DNA of 64,000 nucleotides, taken from positions 73,481,028-73,545,027 of the forward strand of contig CM064866.1 in NCBI GenBank assembly GCA_032719365.1. Direction: 5' to 3'. The DNA comes from Prinsepia uniflora (taxonomy: Eukaryota; Streptophyta; Magnoliopsida; Rosales; Rosaceae). The translations under genes and the position numbers were made by a program. The notes under the pieces are model-generated. The model did no database searches. It was given only the letters and a program-made list of their open reading frames with translations, and was not told the origin of the DNA. Every line of letters starts with the position of its first letter. The first letter of the stretch is position 1. This document shows positions 47,516-60,114 of the stretch, piece by piece.

Positions 47516-50500
47516 ATGGAGGGTGGTGGTCATGGAAGCAGCATGATGATGATGAGTTTTGGAGAAAACACTAGTAATGGAAGAAATGGAGGATTATGTC
47601 CCATGATGATGATGGTGCCCGCTGCTCCCGCTACTGCTTCTGCTGCTACTCTAATCACTTCCCATCATCCCCACCATCACAATCACCCTAATCATGGACA
47701 TGCTCATCCTACAATCGATACTAACATCAACAATAATAATAACAATATTAATACCACTACCACCACTTCTCCCTTTCATAACCTTCCTCCACCCAACAAC
47801 CACCACGACAACCCAGCAGCCGCAGCCGCAGCCTGTTATTTCATGGACACCACCACCACCAACGATGGCAGCTCTTCCTCATCTTCTGCTTCTTCTCTCA
47901 AGGCCAAGATCATGGCCCATCCTCACTATCACCGTCTCCTGGCCTCCTATATCAACTGCCAAAAGGTACACAAAACTACCTAGCTACCAACCTCCATGCT
48001 TCCCTCAACCCATTCTATTCCTTCTCTTTTTTTCTTTCTATATTTGATGGAAAACTCCAGCAACTCTGCCTCTTTAAGTGATGGGCAAGTTTGGAGCTGA
48101 GAAACCCTAATAACATCTCTCAATTTTTTGATTCCCTTCAAATCCTGGGATCAGTAGTATTGAGTACTTTTAGTTGCAATAAATATATATAATCTATATT
48201 TATTTAGCTGAAAAAAAAACTAAGTGCGTACGAGTGCAGGTTGGGGCACCGCCTGATGTGGTGGCAAGACTGGAAGAAGTGTGCGCGTCAGCGGCGTCGA
48301 TAGGTCAAATGGTAAGTGCTAGCAGCGGATCAGGGCGTTTGGGTGAAGATCCGGGTCTGGATCAGTTCATGGAGGCCTACTGTGAGATGTTGATCAAATA
48401 TGAACAAGAGCTCTCCAAACCCTTCAAAGAAGCCATGCTCTTCCTCCAAAAAATCGACTCCCAATTCAAAACCCTCACTCTTTCTTCTTCCTCTCCCACT
48501 GTTTCTGCAGGTGCCTTCTTATCTTTAATTTCAATCTTTCTATAGGTTCAAATAAAATATTCTTGTGTGGCTAGCAAGATCTTCCTACTCTTTCTTTCTT
48601 TTTGCTTGTTTAATAATTATCTGAATTTTTTTCATGATAAAAAGAATTATTCTAATAATAATCAGCTATCGGACATGCATGGATGTTGTTTCCAAGATAC
48701 TCTAAGTTGCTTATTTATTAATTAATTAATTAACAAAGAATATAGCTTAGTTGCCTATAGCAAAGAACATGTCTCCCCAAAGTAGATTCAAATCTCTCGT
48801 TGCTTAATTTATTAATCAGGTGTTTCTGTATTTTATTTAGTTCTTTTTGTTCTTATTGGTATGTTATACAAATGTTTTATTTTATTTTTAAAATATGAGC
48901 TAGTGTAGTAGATAACTTAGCTAGGTTTCCATTTGCAGGTATAGTCAACTTATTTGTAGTCGGTGTTGCATAGATTTGTATGGCTTTTGATACTCTTCTC
49001 GGTGTTTGTGTATTCGATGAGATTGGTTGTTTTCTTTTGAATTTTCCATCTTCTTTTACCCTGGTTGAAATTGGCGCACTGTGTTTCACTCCCTAAGTAC
49101 CTCTACCTTACATACAAAATTTACATATAGGACAGATAGACTTTTCCCATTTCATGCTGATAGCAGGCAAATTTGTTGTCACATCATGCTTTTCTGCTGC
49201 TCGAAGTAGTCTAAGATTAACATTTATTTTTGAACAAAAATGATAGGTTAGCAAGTCCTTGGACATATGTAAGCAATTGGTGCCTTATATCTTGTTAGGG
49301 TTTTTAGTTTAGAGTTTAGACTGTGGACTTGGAATTGAATTATTAGTATTTAGGTTAGACTCTTGGAAGTTCTTTAATTGTACTCATCGCATGATTGCTG
49401 CGAAAGATCTATAGGCTGTATGCGTTTTGGCTGGAGGCATATTTTCGAAATACAAATTTTTATCATTCCAAGTTCCAAATGCTGCAAGCTTCGATCTTTT
49501 ATCTTTATATGAATGACAGTCAATTTCTTAATTAAATGTTGCACATGTACTGAAAATTTGCCTAGTGTACTATCGAACAGCTTAACCTGGCATTTTAGAG
49601 TATGTATCATGTGTGTTCTCGTGGCCTAATTCATGTAAGTTTTTCTCCGTTACTGCGCGTGCTAATTAGCCGAAAGGAAGCTCATCTAACCAATAACCTT
49701 GCTAGGCTTGAAAATTTTTATTTTTCCAGTTCTTCTGCTTTTTCTTCGTGTAGCCAGAACTTAGAAATTTCTTGAGTGTCTGCAGTATTTAACCTAGCTT
49801 GATTGTGTATATGCTGGGTTTCTTTGTTGGTGTGTCCCAGCTTGGTTATATAGCTGTTAATTAGTATTTGCATTTTAAAGTATGATTAAGTAGCTACATT
49901 ATGGGTGCATATATAAAGGTAGCCTTGCATGGATTTGAGATTGTATTTTCTACTGGGTGTGGAAAAGAAGGTCTAGAACGGTTCCCTAGAAACCAAAAGA
50001 ATCGCTATAGTGCATCTCAGACTTTTTGGCTGTACAAGCACTCAAAAGTACTTTCCTTCCAGTTGGATGAATATATTCCTCATGATTAGGGTTATAATTC
50101 TGAAAAATCCTTGCCGGAAAAGATAAAGAAAATAAAGTTTTAACACAAATAGTGTCCTATACTACATTGAATGTTGAAATTTACAACAACGTTGTCTGTT
50201 TTCAATGATGTATATATGTCTGGTTCCATATGGAATGAGCAGCCAATAATAGTATTACAAAATTTGACCTAAATGCGTGCATGCATGTTGCTCTTTGATT
50301 GTTCTTGGTATACATGTGGCTATGTATGCTCTAATTATTTTATATATGTTGATCATCAGCTTACGGGGATAGAATCGATAGGAACGGATCATCTGAAGAA
50401 GATGTTGACATTGATGTGAATAATAACAGCTTCATTGATCCGCAAGCAGAAGACCGGGAGCTTAAAGGTCAGTTGTTGCGCAAGTATAGTGGGTATTTGG

Positions 50501-50920
50501 GCAGTTTGAAGCAGGAATTCATGAAGAAGAGGAAGAAAGGGAAGCTCCCTAAAGAAGCAAGGCAGCAGTTGCTGGACTGGTGGAGCCGCCATTACAAATG
50601 GCCTTATCCATCGGTATTTATCTTAATCTTTATTAATTAACATATCTATAGCTGTTAAGTTTATCGATTTATATATGTGCACATGAATAATTTGTCACGG
50701 CATATGAATTATGCAGGAGTCACAGAAGCTGGCTCTTGCAGAATCGACGGGGCTGGACCAGAAGCAAATAAATAACTGGTTCATTAACCAAAGGAAGCGG
50801 CATTGGAAGCCGTCGGAGGACATGCAGTTTGTGGTGATGGACGCTGCTCATCCTCACTACTACATGGAAAGTGTGTTAGGCAATCCGTTCCCCATGGATT
50901 TCTCTCCTTCCTTGCTCTGA
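47516..50920 (+). CDS. STM-like: Class I KNOX homeobox transcription factor, STM-like (392 aa)
   Basis: Exons 47516-47965, 48240-48510, 50360-50613, 50717-50920 give 393 codons including TGA, with phases consistent. The first ATG in frame is 47516 (MEGGGHGSSMMMM). The N-terminal 125 residues are low complexity (Met, His, Asn, Thr and Ala runs). KNOX1 starts at about 128 with LKAKIMAHPHYHRLLASYIN and crosses intron 1. KNOX2 is at about 188-232 (GLDQFMEAYCEMLIKYEQEL), the ELK domain at 274-295, and a TALE homeodomain at about 296-358 with the PYP loop (WPYPS) and recognition helix INNWFINQRKRHW. The tail (SEDMQFVVMDAAHPHYYMES ... GNPFPMD) is typical of SHOOT MERISTEMLESS and separates it from KNAT1/2/6. 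It is a nuclear factor that keeps the shoot meristem undifferentiated, working with BELL partners through KNOX1/2. Intron 2 is long (1.85 kb), as in other KNOX I genes, and may hold regulatory DNA. Confidence 0.97.
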
Positions 50921-52188
50921 ATTAATGATGGAATTAGTATGCTAATTAATTATTTGTATGTATCTTCCACATGTTTAATTGTAGAATGCAAAATGCATTT
51001 CTGAAGAATGAATTTATTATATATAAGCTTAGCTTCGTAATCGATTGTGATTGTCACATAATCATGCATGTGTAACTCAATGTAATGTGTTCGTACTAAT
51101 TAAGCGTGTAGAGAAACTGTTTAATTGTAAAATGTGACCATTGAATTGTGTCATGATTGTTTATTGCTGAGCGTAAGCAAGTGCTCATGTGCATACATTG
51201 ACAAGGTCAAGGGGATTCAAACTAGAGAGTCAAAAGGAATAAGAAATGCATGTAGAAGGCGTAGGGACACCAAGTTTTACCATATGGCTGCTTGCTAGTA
51301 AAGAACAACCTCCTACATCATCTATATACCTTTTCATTGGATCATTTGTAAATTCTCTTAACACTTTAAATTCTTCATCTTTAATTAATTTTATCCAAAT
51401 TTTATGAAACTATTAAACCTAACATTTTCTTCTTTTGAGACAGTATGTATATGTTTTGAATCCACAACCTATTATTTCACACACACTAGTATTTATTTAT
51501 TTACAAACACCCTTCCACATGAAAAGGAAAAGCCAAGAACTAATAAAAAATGGGATACTAGTAAAAATAAAAGTTGGAAAATACCGAAAATTTAGTTTAA
51601 AAGTTGGAAACTTTAAATAAAATTTTGAGAAAAATTTAAATATCATAATAGTTATATAGGACTAATAAAAATTATAAAATGACTTTAATATAATAAATAT
51701 ATGATACAATATAGTCTGATGATGACTAACATACATAAAACCTTAAAGATAAATTTAAATTAAAAACACAATTTTATTAATAATTTCGCACTAAGAATAC
51801 TTTACTCATAATGACAAATAATAATAAATAAATAAAATAATAAAATTATAATACTAAATTATAATCACGTTATTTGAATTTTTTTCAATTAAAACATATA
51901 TTCTAAATTAGACTTTGATAACGATAAAAATTTAAGGATAAAAAACACATGAATTGTAAATTAAAACATATATTCAAATTAAAGAAGTTAAAAAATCTTT
52001 GTAATTAAGGAGCAATAATAATAATAATAATAAATTAAAAAGAAACAGAGAGGCCTTCGACTGGTTCTAGAGGTTCAATCGGCGGTAAGGGCGGGGTGAA
52101 TTGAAGAGGGAAGGAGATCGTCGATGTCGTGATCTTTTGCCCCAATTTATGAAGTTCACAAATTGTTTCTTGCATGATGCTTTTGAGG

Positions 52189-52344
52189 ATGAAATTATTT
52201 GAATTGCATCGTTGAACTTTTGTGAAGGATTGAATTATTTTTCGTCTTTCTGTTCATCCGTGAAGGATGAAATTATTTGTGTTGCATCTGTGAATTTTTG
52301 CGAATGATTGAATTATTTTTCCTCTTTCTGCTTGGATTTTGTCC
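52189..52344. repeat. 78-bp tandem duplication
   Basis: Two copies, with GATGAAATTATTTG at 52189 and 52267 and TTGAATTATTTTTC later in each. They are diverged by several substitutions. Confidence 0.75.
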
Positions 52345-52433
52345 ACCATTGGTGTTTGCTGCATCCATGGATTCCAATTTTGGGTTTTGTCCAATTTTTT
52401 ATTTGTTGTTGGTGCATTTTCGTTGCAAAATCG

Positions 52434-52463
52434 GTGATTTCGTCCGATATCGGACAAAATCAC
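52434..52463. repeat. Palindrome (30 bp, one mismatch)
   Basis: GTGATTTCGTCCGAT followed by ATCGGACAAAATCAC, with a perfect 14-bp core GTCCGATATCGGAC. AAATCG/CGATTT extend it with a one-base bulge. It could extrude as a cruciform. No mobile element ends were recognised around it. Confidence 0.8.
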
Positions 52464-53758
52464 GATTTTGGGGGGATAATTTCCTTCACCCCCGGTTTAA
52501 GTGACACCGGCTGAAAATTCTGATATATCGCCTGATATATTTGATTTTTTAAATTATTCTCATTTATTAAACGTATCATAACGGATTGACCCGAAAATAA
52601 CCCGATATTTTAATCTTGCGGGTTACCCCAAATAAATTTTGTGCATGTTTCTAGTCGTATAAAAAATTGTCATCCTTACAAAGATAGTATGATATTTTGG
52701 TACCCACTAAATATATTTATATGAGCCTGCCAATTAGTTGGAGTATTTTTATTCTCATTAGTTTGATTTCTATTGTGGTGAGATGCATCATTTATTGGAA
52801 AGGTAAAGAAATAAAACAAATAATAAAATTTTAACGACCAATAAAAAAGTTAGGTCCCACAATTGATATATAAAACTCACATATAGGCATTTCACTCTTG
52901 TATGGAAAAGTTATGTCTATACTTACTAGTCTATAGTTATATTTTAGGCATTTCGCACTAGGCCGGAAATTTTGAGTTTGATTCTTATAATATGAAACAA
53001 ACTTTCACACTTGAACGGAAAAATTCTTATTTGTTTTCGTTAGATAAATAGTAACAATAAAAAAAAAAAGAATTACAAATTTACAAGAGCCATTTCTGAG
53101 AAAAAACAATAAACCTAATATACATCCATAAAGGAACTCATAAAAGACTCAAACTGAATCAAATTGATCCAACACAAGTTCAAATTGATCAAACATGATC
53201 AATTATTTTGTCCAATTTGAAAGATGGAAGAACTGTTCAGTTGTTTATAGGAAGTAGTGCACTTGTTTTCTCAACTCTGTTTTTGTTTACTTTTATCATG
53301 TTGCTCATTTCTCATTTGTTCCTAATTCAATAGATGTGGAACTTCCAATACATAAATGTTAGGATACAGCGATACAGCTACAATTGCAAATAAGTGCAGA
53401 ACTATGTGAAAATTTGGTATCTTTGTAGGTTTTAGATTATTGTATGCTACTTGGTGGATTCTGATGATATATGCTTTTAATATAAATGCCTTATGTGGAG
53501 TGATTTCGCCCTTATTTCTCAAGTTATTGTGGAATGATGATTTATGTGCATCTCTGTTTGCAGCTTTACTATTTGCACTGCCCCTTTTATCTTCTTTGTA
53601 GCACCTTCATAACATGTCTAACCACATATGAACCAACGTATCTGAAGGCACACAGATCCTAGAGTCTTACAGAAGTTATTCACTGTAGATGACTTCGTAT
53701 TTGTAGTTATTAATTAGTAGATTAAACATGGACTATATTCTTTTGATATACTAATCTC

Positions 53759-56280
53759 TGTTGAGATGTGAGAAAAATGTCCCACATCGAAAAAGCACAA
53801 CTACAATTTGTGTCTTATAAGATCTTGGGCTACAATTTGTGTTTTAACCCGATCAAATAACGTATTTAACTGGTAAATAGATTATTTAATGTATGAGTGT
53901 TTTTCAAATGATCAGCGTTATTTGCCAAGGGCAATTTGGTCATTTTTGGGAATTACGGGGCACGTGGCGGCTCCATAATTTTCGGATGATTTTGGGTTCC
54001 ACAATATGGAAGGTTTAATGGAGAATTTTCAGGGGTTGGGTTGGTCAACTTACTGAAGGAGAGTTTCACCACGACTCCATCATCCTCAACTCTTATATGT
54101 TTAGCTTAGCTTTTTCACTTCAATATGTATACGTACTTAGCTGATTTGATCCTAATCTTGTAACTCCATCCTTATCGTTTTTGTATATTTCACTCTATAA
54201 ATATCATACACACAACCAATATTTGTGTGGCCTCAATTATGATCTTATATGATATCAAAACCTACTGATCAACATCAACTTCTCCCTTTATTACAATTTT
54301 TTTTTCTGTTCCCCTTCATCATGACTTCTGCTTTTGCTCCTCCCCCTCCCACCGGTTCATATGTTTCTCTTCCTAATGTCTCGCACGTCATTACTATTCG
54401 CCTTGATCGGACCATTTACATTTGGCTTGTCTAGGTTCTCTTTCTCCTTCGTAGTTGTCGATTGATGTCTTTCATCAATGGCTCCAGCCCATGTCCCCTA
54501 ATTTTTCTCTTTGAAAAAATGGGAAGCTCATTGATACCATCATGGGTTCTCTTTATAAGCATGCCATTACAGCTGCTTAGTCTCGCGAAAGTCCAATCAC
54601 CTATCCTGGTTTGGAAGTCCTCATCCTTTCCGCCAAGCGGCGTGTCGCAGTGCTTCCCCTTCCTAATAGTGGCATTTCTGCCATGCATGCTCGCTCTTCT
54701 GGTTGTGGTGGCTTCGACAATGGCCCTGCTTCTTTTCCCCCAATTTGGTGGTGGTTCTCGTGATGGCCCTAGTCGTGGACTGTACTGTGGTGGTTTTGAT
54801 CCTCGATTCCATGGCAGCTCATCTTAACCTGGTCTTTTCAGTGCCACACTTGCTTTCTCTTAGTCTACCATCCACATCCATCTTGGATTTCTTACCAATG
54901 TGGTCGTGCGGGCCACTCTGCTCTGGATTGTTACAACCACATGAACACTTCCTATGAGGGTCGTGTTCCTCTGCGGAGTTTCCACACTCTCGTAGCCTCC
55001 ACCACCCCTGCTTACTTTGTTTAACCTACTTTGTTTAACCATGGCTCATGGGCACTAGTGCTAATTCACACATAACTCTAGATTTATCTACCATTGCCAC
55101 TTCATAAGAATACAATGGCTAAGATCAAGTCGGCGGTGTGCTCGGTGGTACCAGTTTAGGTATTCGTAATAATGGTTCTTCTTTACTCACTTCTACTAAA
55201 ACTTTTTATCTTCGTGATGTTTCACATTGTCATAATTCTACTAGCTCTCTTCTTTGTGTCAATAAATTTTATATCGATAATTCTTGTTCCTTTCACTGTG
55301 ACCCTTGAGATCTTTGGAATCATGATCTGGTGAACAGGAAGGCGTTTTTTCGGGGCCCTAGTGAAAATGTTGTCTATCCCTTTTGTTTTTCATCAAATAA
55401 ACGTCCTACCTTGGGGCATGTTGCATTAGTTGGCGTTCCTGTTGGTGGCCACATTTGGCATTCTCTCCTTAGTCATTCGTCTTCATCTACCTTAGATTTT
55501 TTTTTTATTTTCAAAAAATAAATTGCATGTATTGGGTTCATTGAACCAACAAAATTTTATTTATCATTCATGTCCTTTGGGAAAAAGTAGTAAATTTCCA
55601 TTTAATTCTTCTTTTTCTTGTATTTCTTTATCTCCTCTTGAATTTTTTTTTTTTTACTCAAGATCTCCTCTTGAATTAATTCATTTTGATGTGTAGTGCT
55701 CCCATGTTAAATCTATTTTTTATTTTCAATATTATGTCTTGTTTGTTGATGTCTATAGTCGTTATTCTTGGATTTATCCCATGAAATTAAAATCTGAAGT
55801 CTTCTCTCTCTTTGTTTAATTTAAAACCTTAGTAAAAAATTTATTCAATACTAAAATAAAATCTTTTCAATCTGATGGTGGTGGCGAGTATAGCAATCAG
55901 TCCTTTAAACAATTTTGCTCGCATTATTGCATTCATCATCTTTTTTCTTGTCCTCATCATCCTGAACAAAACAGTGATGTTGAACGCAAACACCGTCATA
56001 TTGTTGAAATGGGCCTTACTCTTTTGGCCTATCCGTCCATGCATCTTTTTTTATTGGGTCGAAGCTATGAATATGGATATCTTATAAATCGTCTTCCGAC
56101 TAAAACTCTTCACTTTCAAACTTTTTTTTCTCTTTTATTTAAAACTGAGCCTAATTACCATTTCCTTAAAATATTTGGCTTTCAGTTTTCCTTATCTTCG
56201 TCCCTATAATAAAAATAAACTTCAGTTTCATTCTACTAAACATGTTTTCATAGAGTATATCTAATATGGGATGTTTGGCC
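53759..56280 (+). mobile_element. Decayed Ty1-copia retrotransposon, 5' LTR and partial gag-pol
   Basis: A 5' LTR of about 490 bp begins TGTTGAGATGTGAG with CCCACATCG nearby and has a TATAAATA at about 54196. A degenerate tRNA-Met primer site (ATGATATCAAAAC, about 54249-54261) follows. A gag frame opens at 54321 (MTSAFAPPPPTGSYVSLPNV) and soon breaks. Pol fragments follow in several frames: a zinc-knuckle/GAG-pre-integrase zone around 54900-55500, then integrase core 55800-56210 with SDGGGEYSNQSFKQF and VERKHRHIVEMGLTLL. Several stops and frameshifts make it inactive. The reverse transcriptase, RNase H and 3' LTR are missing, so it is truncated near 56280. Confidence 0.85.
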
Positions 56281-56403
56281 AAGGCAAAGCAAGGCAAGGA
56301 ATGTCCCTTAGCTCTTCATTTTAGGTTTCTAACCCATGAAATTTGGACCCGGCTTGGGCAAGCCTCAGGACAATTCCAGCCCCTATCAATACCCAAGATG
56401 GGG

Positions 56404-56779
56404 TGTAACGACTTGGACTTTCAACGAGAGTAAAATCAAAAAAGTCAGAGGAAATTGACCATTTTGCCCCTCAAGTCAAATGGTTAAATTTTAACCCAAA
56501 AATCAAAATATTGAATTTTTGATCGAGACCTCTTTTAGATAATCTGAAAGGACCGTTACAAAGGTCTCAGCCTCTGAATACGCCAACAGGCGGCATACCC
56601 AAAATGGAGTTTGGACGGTTTCGTTCTGGGTCTAGATTGTGGAGGGGCAATTTGGTAATTTGGTTATAAGGTTATTTTAGTAATTTCCCTCGAGATATTT
56701 TGTGAGGAATGGTTGAGATAGTGACAAGTGTCACTTATCTCTTTGGAGTATGTGCACCGACAGTGTAAATGTGTGTGTG
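56404..56779 (+). mobile_element. Plus-strand gypsy-type LTR fragment
   Basis: Starts TGTAACGACTTGG and shares the LTR landmarks AAATTGACCATTTTGCCCCT, AACAGGCGGCAT and the palindrome GTGACAAGTGTCAC (56721-56734) in the order seen in LTR C. It is cut after 376 bp by LTR H, and its remainder should lie beyond the window. Confidence 0.75.
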
Positions 56780-58413
56780 TATCAGGACCCGTTCCAAATC
56801 CCCCGGGATTAACGCAGGACGTGCCTGCTCCCGTCTGACATGAAGTGTCAGACAAGGGATAATTCCAACCTTAGCCCCATCGGGGCTTCCAGAGTGCGCC
56901 AGGATCAGAGGAGGAATGTGATGTCTCGGTCTCCTCTACAGCCCGCATCCGCAATTAACCTGAAGGGCATTAGAAACCACGAAAGCTGTGAGTGGACAAA
57001 ACAACAGTTTATTAAAAACAATTTCACGAAAAGACGACATTTATGCCCTTCACTAAAAATCATGCATGCATACGAAAACCAGTTATCAAAATGAAGCCAT
57101 TAGGACCTTGGCTCAAAATCGTAAACCAAAGCATATGGGAACTCAGCCCAAAATCAATACACGTGGGAACTCAGCCCAAAACCAATACAAGTGGGTCTCA
57201 GTCCAAAATTCCATTTCAAGTGGGACTCAGTGCAAAACCAATCCACGGCATCCCTAATGCCTGACATCCTAGATGTCACAATCACACCACTGTCACGGTT
57301 CCAAGCTACGCGTGCTACTCGGGGTCTCAAATCCCAAGTCTCCCCAGGGTCCACCCAGGTCAATGACCCGCAGATCAATGAACCTCCCTGTGGGGAGGTT
57401 TTAACCTCTGGCAATCCCTGCTCCTGATTCACTATACGAACCGGTTGCTCCGTGCAATAACCCCTCGTAGGCAATGCCCCGTGACTAGTGCAGGATACTA
57501 CGAGACGTCTGAAGGAGACAACCCGCCACTCTAGGATACTACGAGACGTCTGGAGGGCATCCATTCATGAGGATGGTATACGGAAAACCATTTTACAAAT
57601 TATTTTGAAACCATTCAAAGGGTCATGCCCGGGTTTTCCATAAACCATCGTAAATCCATATATGGGTCTCCGACCCGAAATCATGTTTATAAATCATAAT
57701 TGGGCCTCCAGCTCGATATAATAACCAATTGGACCTCACGTCCGAATTCGTAAACCAACGGGGCCCCCGGCCCGATCGTATAACTCAAATGGGCCTCCAG
57801 TCCGATTTCTCATTAAATCAAATGGATTCCAAGTCCGATGGTTTCCAACCAAATGGGTCTCATGCCCGATTTCATGTTTCTAAATCCAAAACCTTTCCGT
57901 TAAATCCTCATTGATATACTAACACGTATAAGCACCATATAAAACCAAAAACTTCGAAATACGTGCAAATACGGAAAACCAAATACAACAAACATATGCA
58001 CTTCAGGCATTTCAAAACATGTTCATAAACACATATAAAACAGTTATGCATGCATTAATTTAGAAAACCAAAGTCCACTCACAAACTGTCCAAGTCGCGC
58101 CTCGATACGCGCGTCATAAGCCTCTCTCATGCCAATCATCACCTCCGGGGTTCCCAAACCTGTCCAAATCATACTAGAGGGTTACTAACTACCTTAATAA
58201 CCTCTCATAAAACCCCCTTAATTTTCCCGAATTTTTAACTATTTTTAAACTTGATCCTAAACTTTCGGACATCCCGAACTATATCGAAACGATGTCTGAT
58301 CGACACAAAACCAGTCTCAAAATGTTCGTTACATTGAATAGATGAAATTACATGTTGGACACTTTCCCAAAAAACGGCCCACGCGCCCTCACGCGCCGCC
58401 CAAAGGGGTTGCG
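56780..58413 (-). mobile_element. LTR H, left part (interrupted by I)
   Basis: Begins at a degenerate edge (TATCAGGACCCG after a GT-run). Near-terminal hairpin 56833-56853; GTGAGTGGAC 56988-56997; hairpin array about 57110-57880 (GGGAACTCAGCCC, GGGCCTCCAGC, GGACCTCACGTCC, GGGCCCCCGGCCC); GTCCACTCAC 58073-58082. It is broken at 58413 (flank TTGCG), and the rest is expected past the window end. Confidence 0.85.
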
Positions 58414-60114
58414 TGACAGGACCCGTCCCAAATCCCCCCGGGTTAACTCGGGACGTGCATGCTCCCGTCTGACACGAAGTGTCAGACAAGGGATAAATCT
58501 GACTTTAGCCCATTCGGGGCTTCTAGAGTGCTCCAGGATCGGAGGATGAGTGTGATGTCTCGCTCTTCGCTACAGCCTGCATCCGCGATCAACCTGAAGG
58601 ACATTAAAACCACGAAAAGCTATGAGTGGACGAAACCAATAATTTATAAAAACATTTCATAAAAAGAAGATTTATTCCCTTCACTAAGAAAACATGCATG
58701 CATTCAAAAACCATTTATCAAACCATTTCTCAAATCATTAAACCGTTAAGTATATGGGAACTCAACCCAAAACTAATCAAGTGGGAACTCAGCCCAAATC
58801 CAAATCTGTAGGGACTCAACCCAAATCAATACAAGTGAGTCTCAGCCCAAATCCAAAACAGTAGGGTCTCAATTCAAAACCAATCATCGGCATCCCTGAT
58901 GCCTGACATCCGAGATGTCACAATCAATCCTATCACGGTTCCAAGCTACGCGTGCTACCCGGGATCTCAAATCCCAAGTCTTCCTAGGGTCCACCCAGGT
59001 CAATGACTCGCAGGTCAATGACTCGCATGTTAATGACTCGCAGGTCAATGACTCGCATGTTAATGACTCGCAGGTCAATGACCCTCCCTGGGGGAGGTTT
59101 TAACCTCTGGTAATCCTGCTCTTGAGTCACTATACAGACCAGTCGCTCTGTGCAATGACCTCTCGCGAGCAATGCCCCGTGACTACTCCAGGATACTATG
59201 AGACGTCTGAAGGAGACAACCCGCCACTCCAGGATACTACGGGACGTCTGGAGGGCATCCGTTCGTGAGGATGGTATACAGAAAACCATTTCAAATCATT
59301 CAAAGGGCTATGCCCGGGTTTTCTATAAAACTATCGTAAATCCATTTCCATTTGGGTCCCGACCCGAAATCATATTTATAAACCATAACTGGGCCTCATG
59401 TCCGACATCATAACCAACTGGGCCTCAAGCCCGAATTTGTAAACCAACGGAGCCCTCGGCCCGATCGTATAACTCAAATGGGCCTCCAGCTCGATTTCTC
59501 ATTAAATCAAATGGACTCCAAGTCCGATGATTTCCAACCAAATGGGTCTCATGTTCTATTCCATGTTTCTAAATCCAAAACGTTTCATCAAATCATCATA
59601 GAAAACACAACACGTATAAGCATCGTATAAAATCGAAAACTTCAAAATATGTGAAAATAAGTAAATAATAATACACCACAAACAAATGCACTCATAGCAT
59701 CACAAAACATGTTCATAAACTCATATAAAATAGTTATGCATGCATCAATTTAGAAAACCAAAGTCCACTCACAGACCGTACAAAACTGCGCCTTGATACG
59801 CGCGCCATAAGCCTCTCCCAGGCCAATCACCATCAACGGGACTCCCAAACCTGTCCAAATCATACGAAAGGGTTACTAACTACCTCATTAACCTCTCATT
59901 GAAGCCCCGTAATTTTCCAGAATTTTTAACTATTTTTAAACTCGATCTTAAACCTTCGGACATCCCGAACTATATCGAGACGATGTCCGATCGACTCGAA
60001 ACTTATCCCAAAATGTTCGTTACATCGATAAGATAGAAACTCATGTTGACCGTGACAGGAGAAAAAGCCCCACGCGCCCTTATGAGCCACCCAAAAGGGC
60101 TGCTCGTGGGCCTC
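58414..60114 (-). mobile_element. LTR I, left part (interrupted by J)
   Basis: TGACAGGACCCGTCCC..., near-terminal hairpin 58467-58487, outer arms ATGAGTGGAC (58622-58631) and GTCCACTCAC (59763-59772), array about 58750-59560. It also has a local expansion of a 15-bp unit at 59003-59092. It is cut at 60114 by element J. Confidence 0.88.
59003..59092. repeat. 15-bp tandem repeat, six copies
   Basis: Unit CAGGTCAATGACTCG alternating with CATGTTAATGACTCG, ending in CAGGTCAATGACCC. Other LTRs have a single CAGGTCAATG at this place, so it is a private expansion of LTR I. Each unit carries TGACTC, a bZIP-like half site. Confidence 0.9.

Larger units (their letters stand above)
50921..53758. other. 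Intergenic, AT-rich
   Basis: 3' flank of the STM-like gene. No convincing coding region. It contains a 78-bp tandem duplication at 52189-52344 and a 30-bp palindrome at 52434-52463. Confidence 0.6.

Noticed and set aside
47694..48047. Frame overlapping STM-like exon 1 in another phase
   Set aside because: Shadow of the His/Asn/Thr-rich coding sequence.
52034..52510. Possible gene around repeated GATGAAATTATTTG words
   Set aside because: Frames are short and come from a 78-bp duplication; no similarity recognised.
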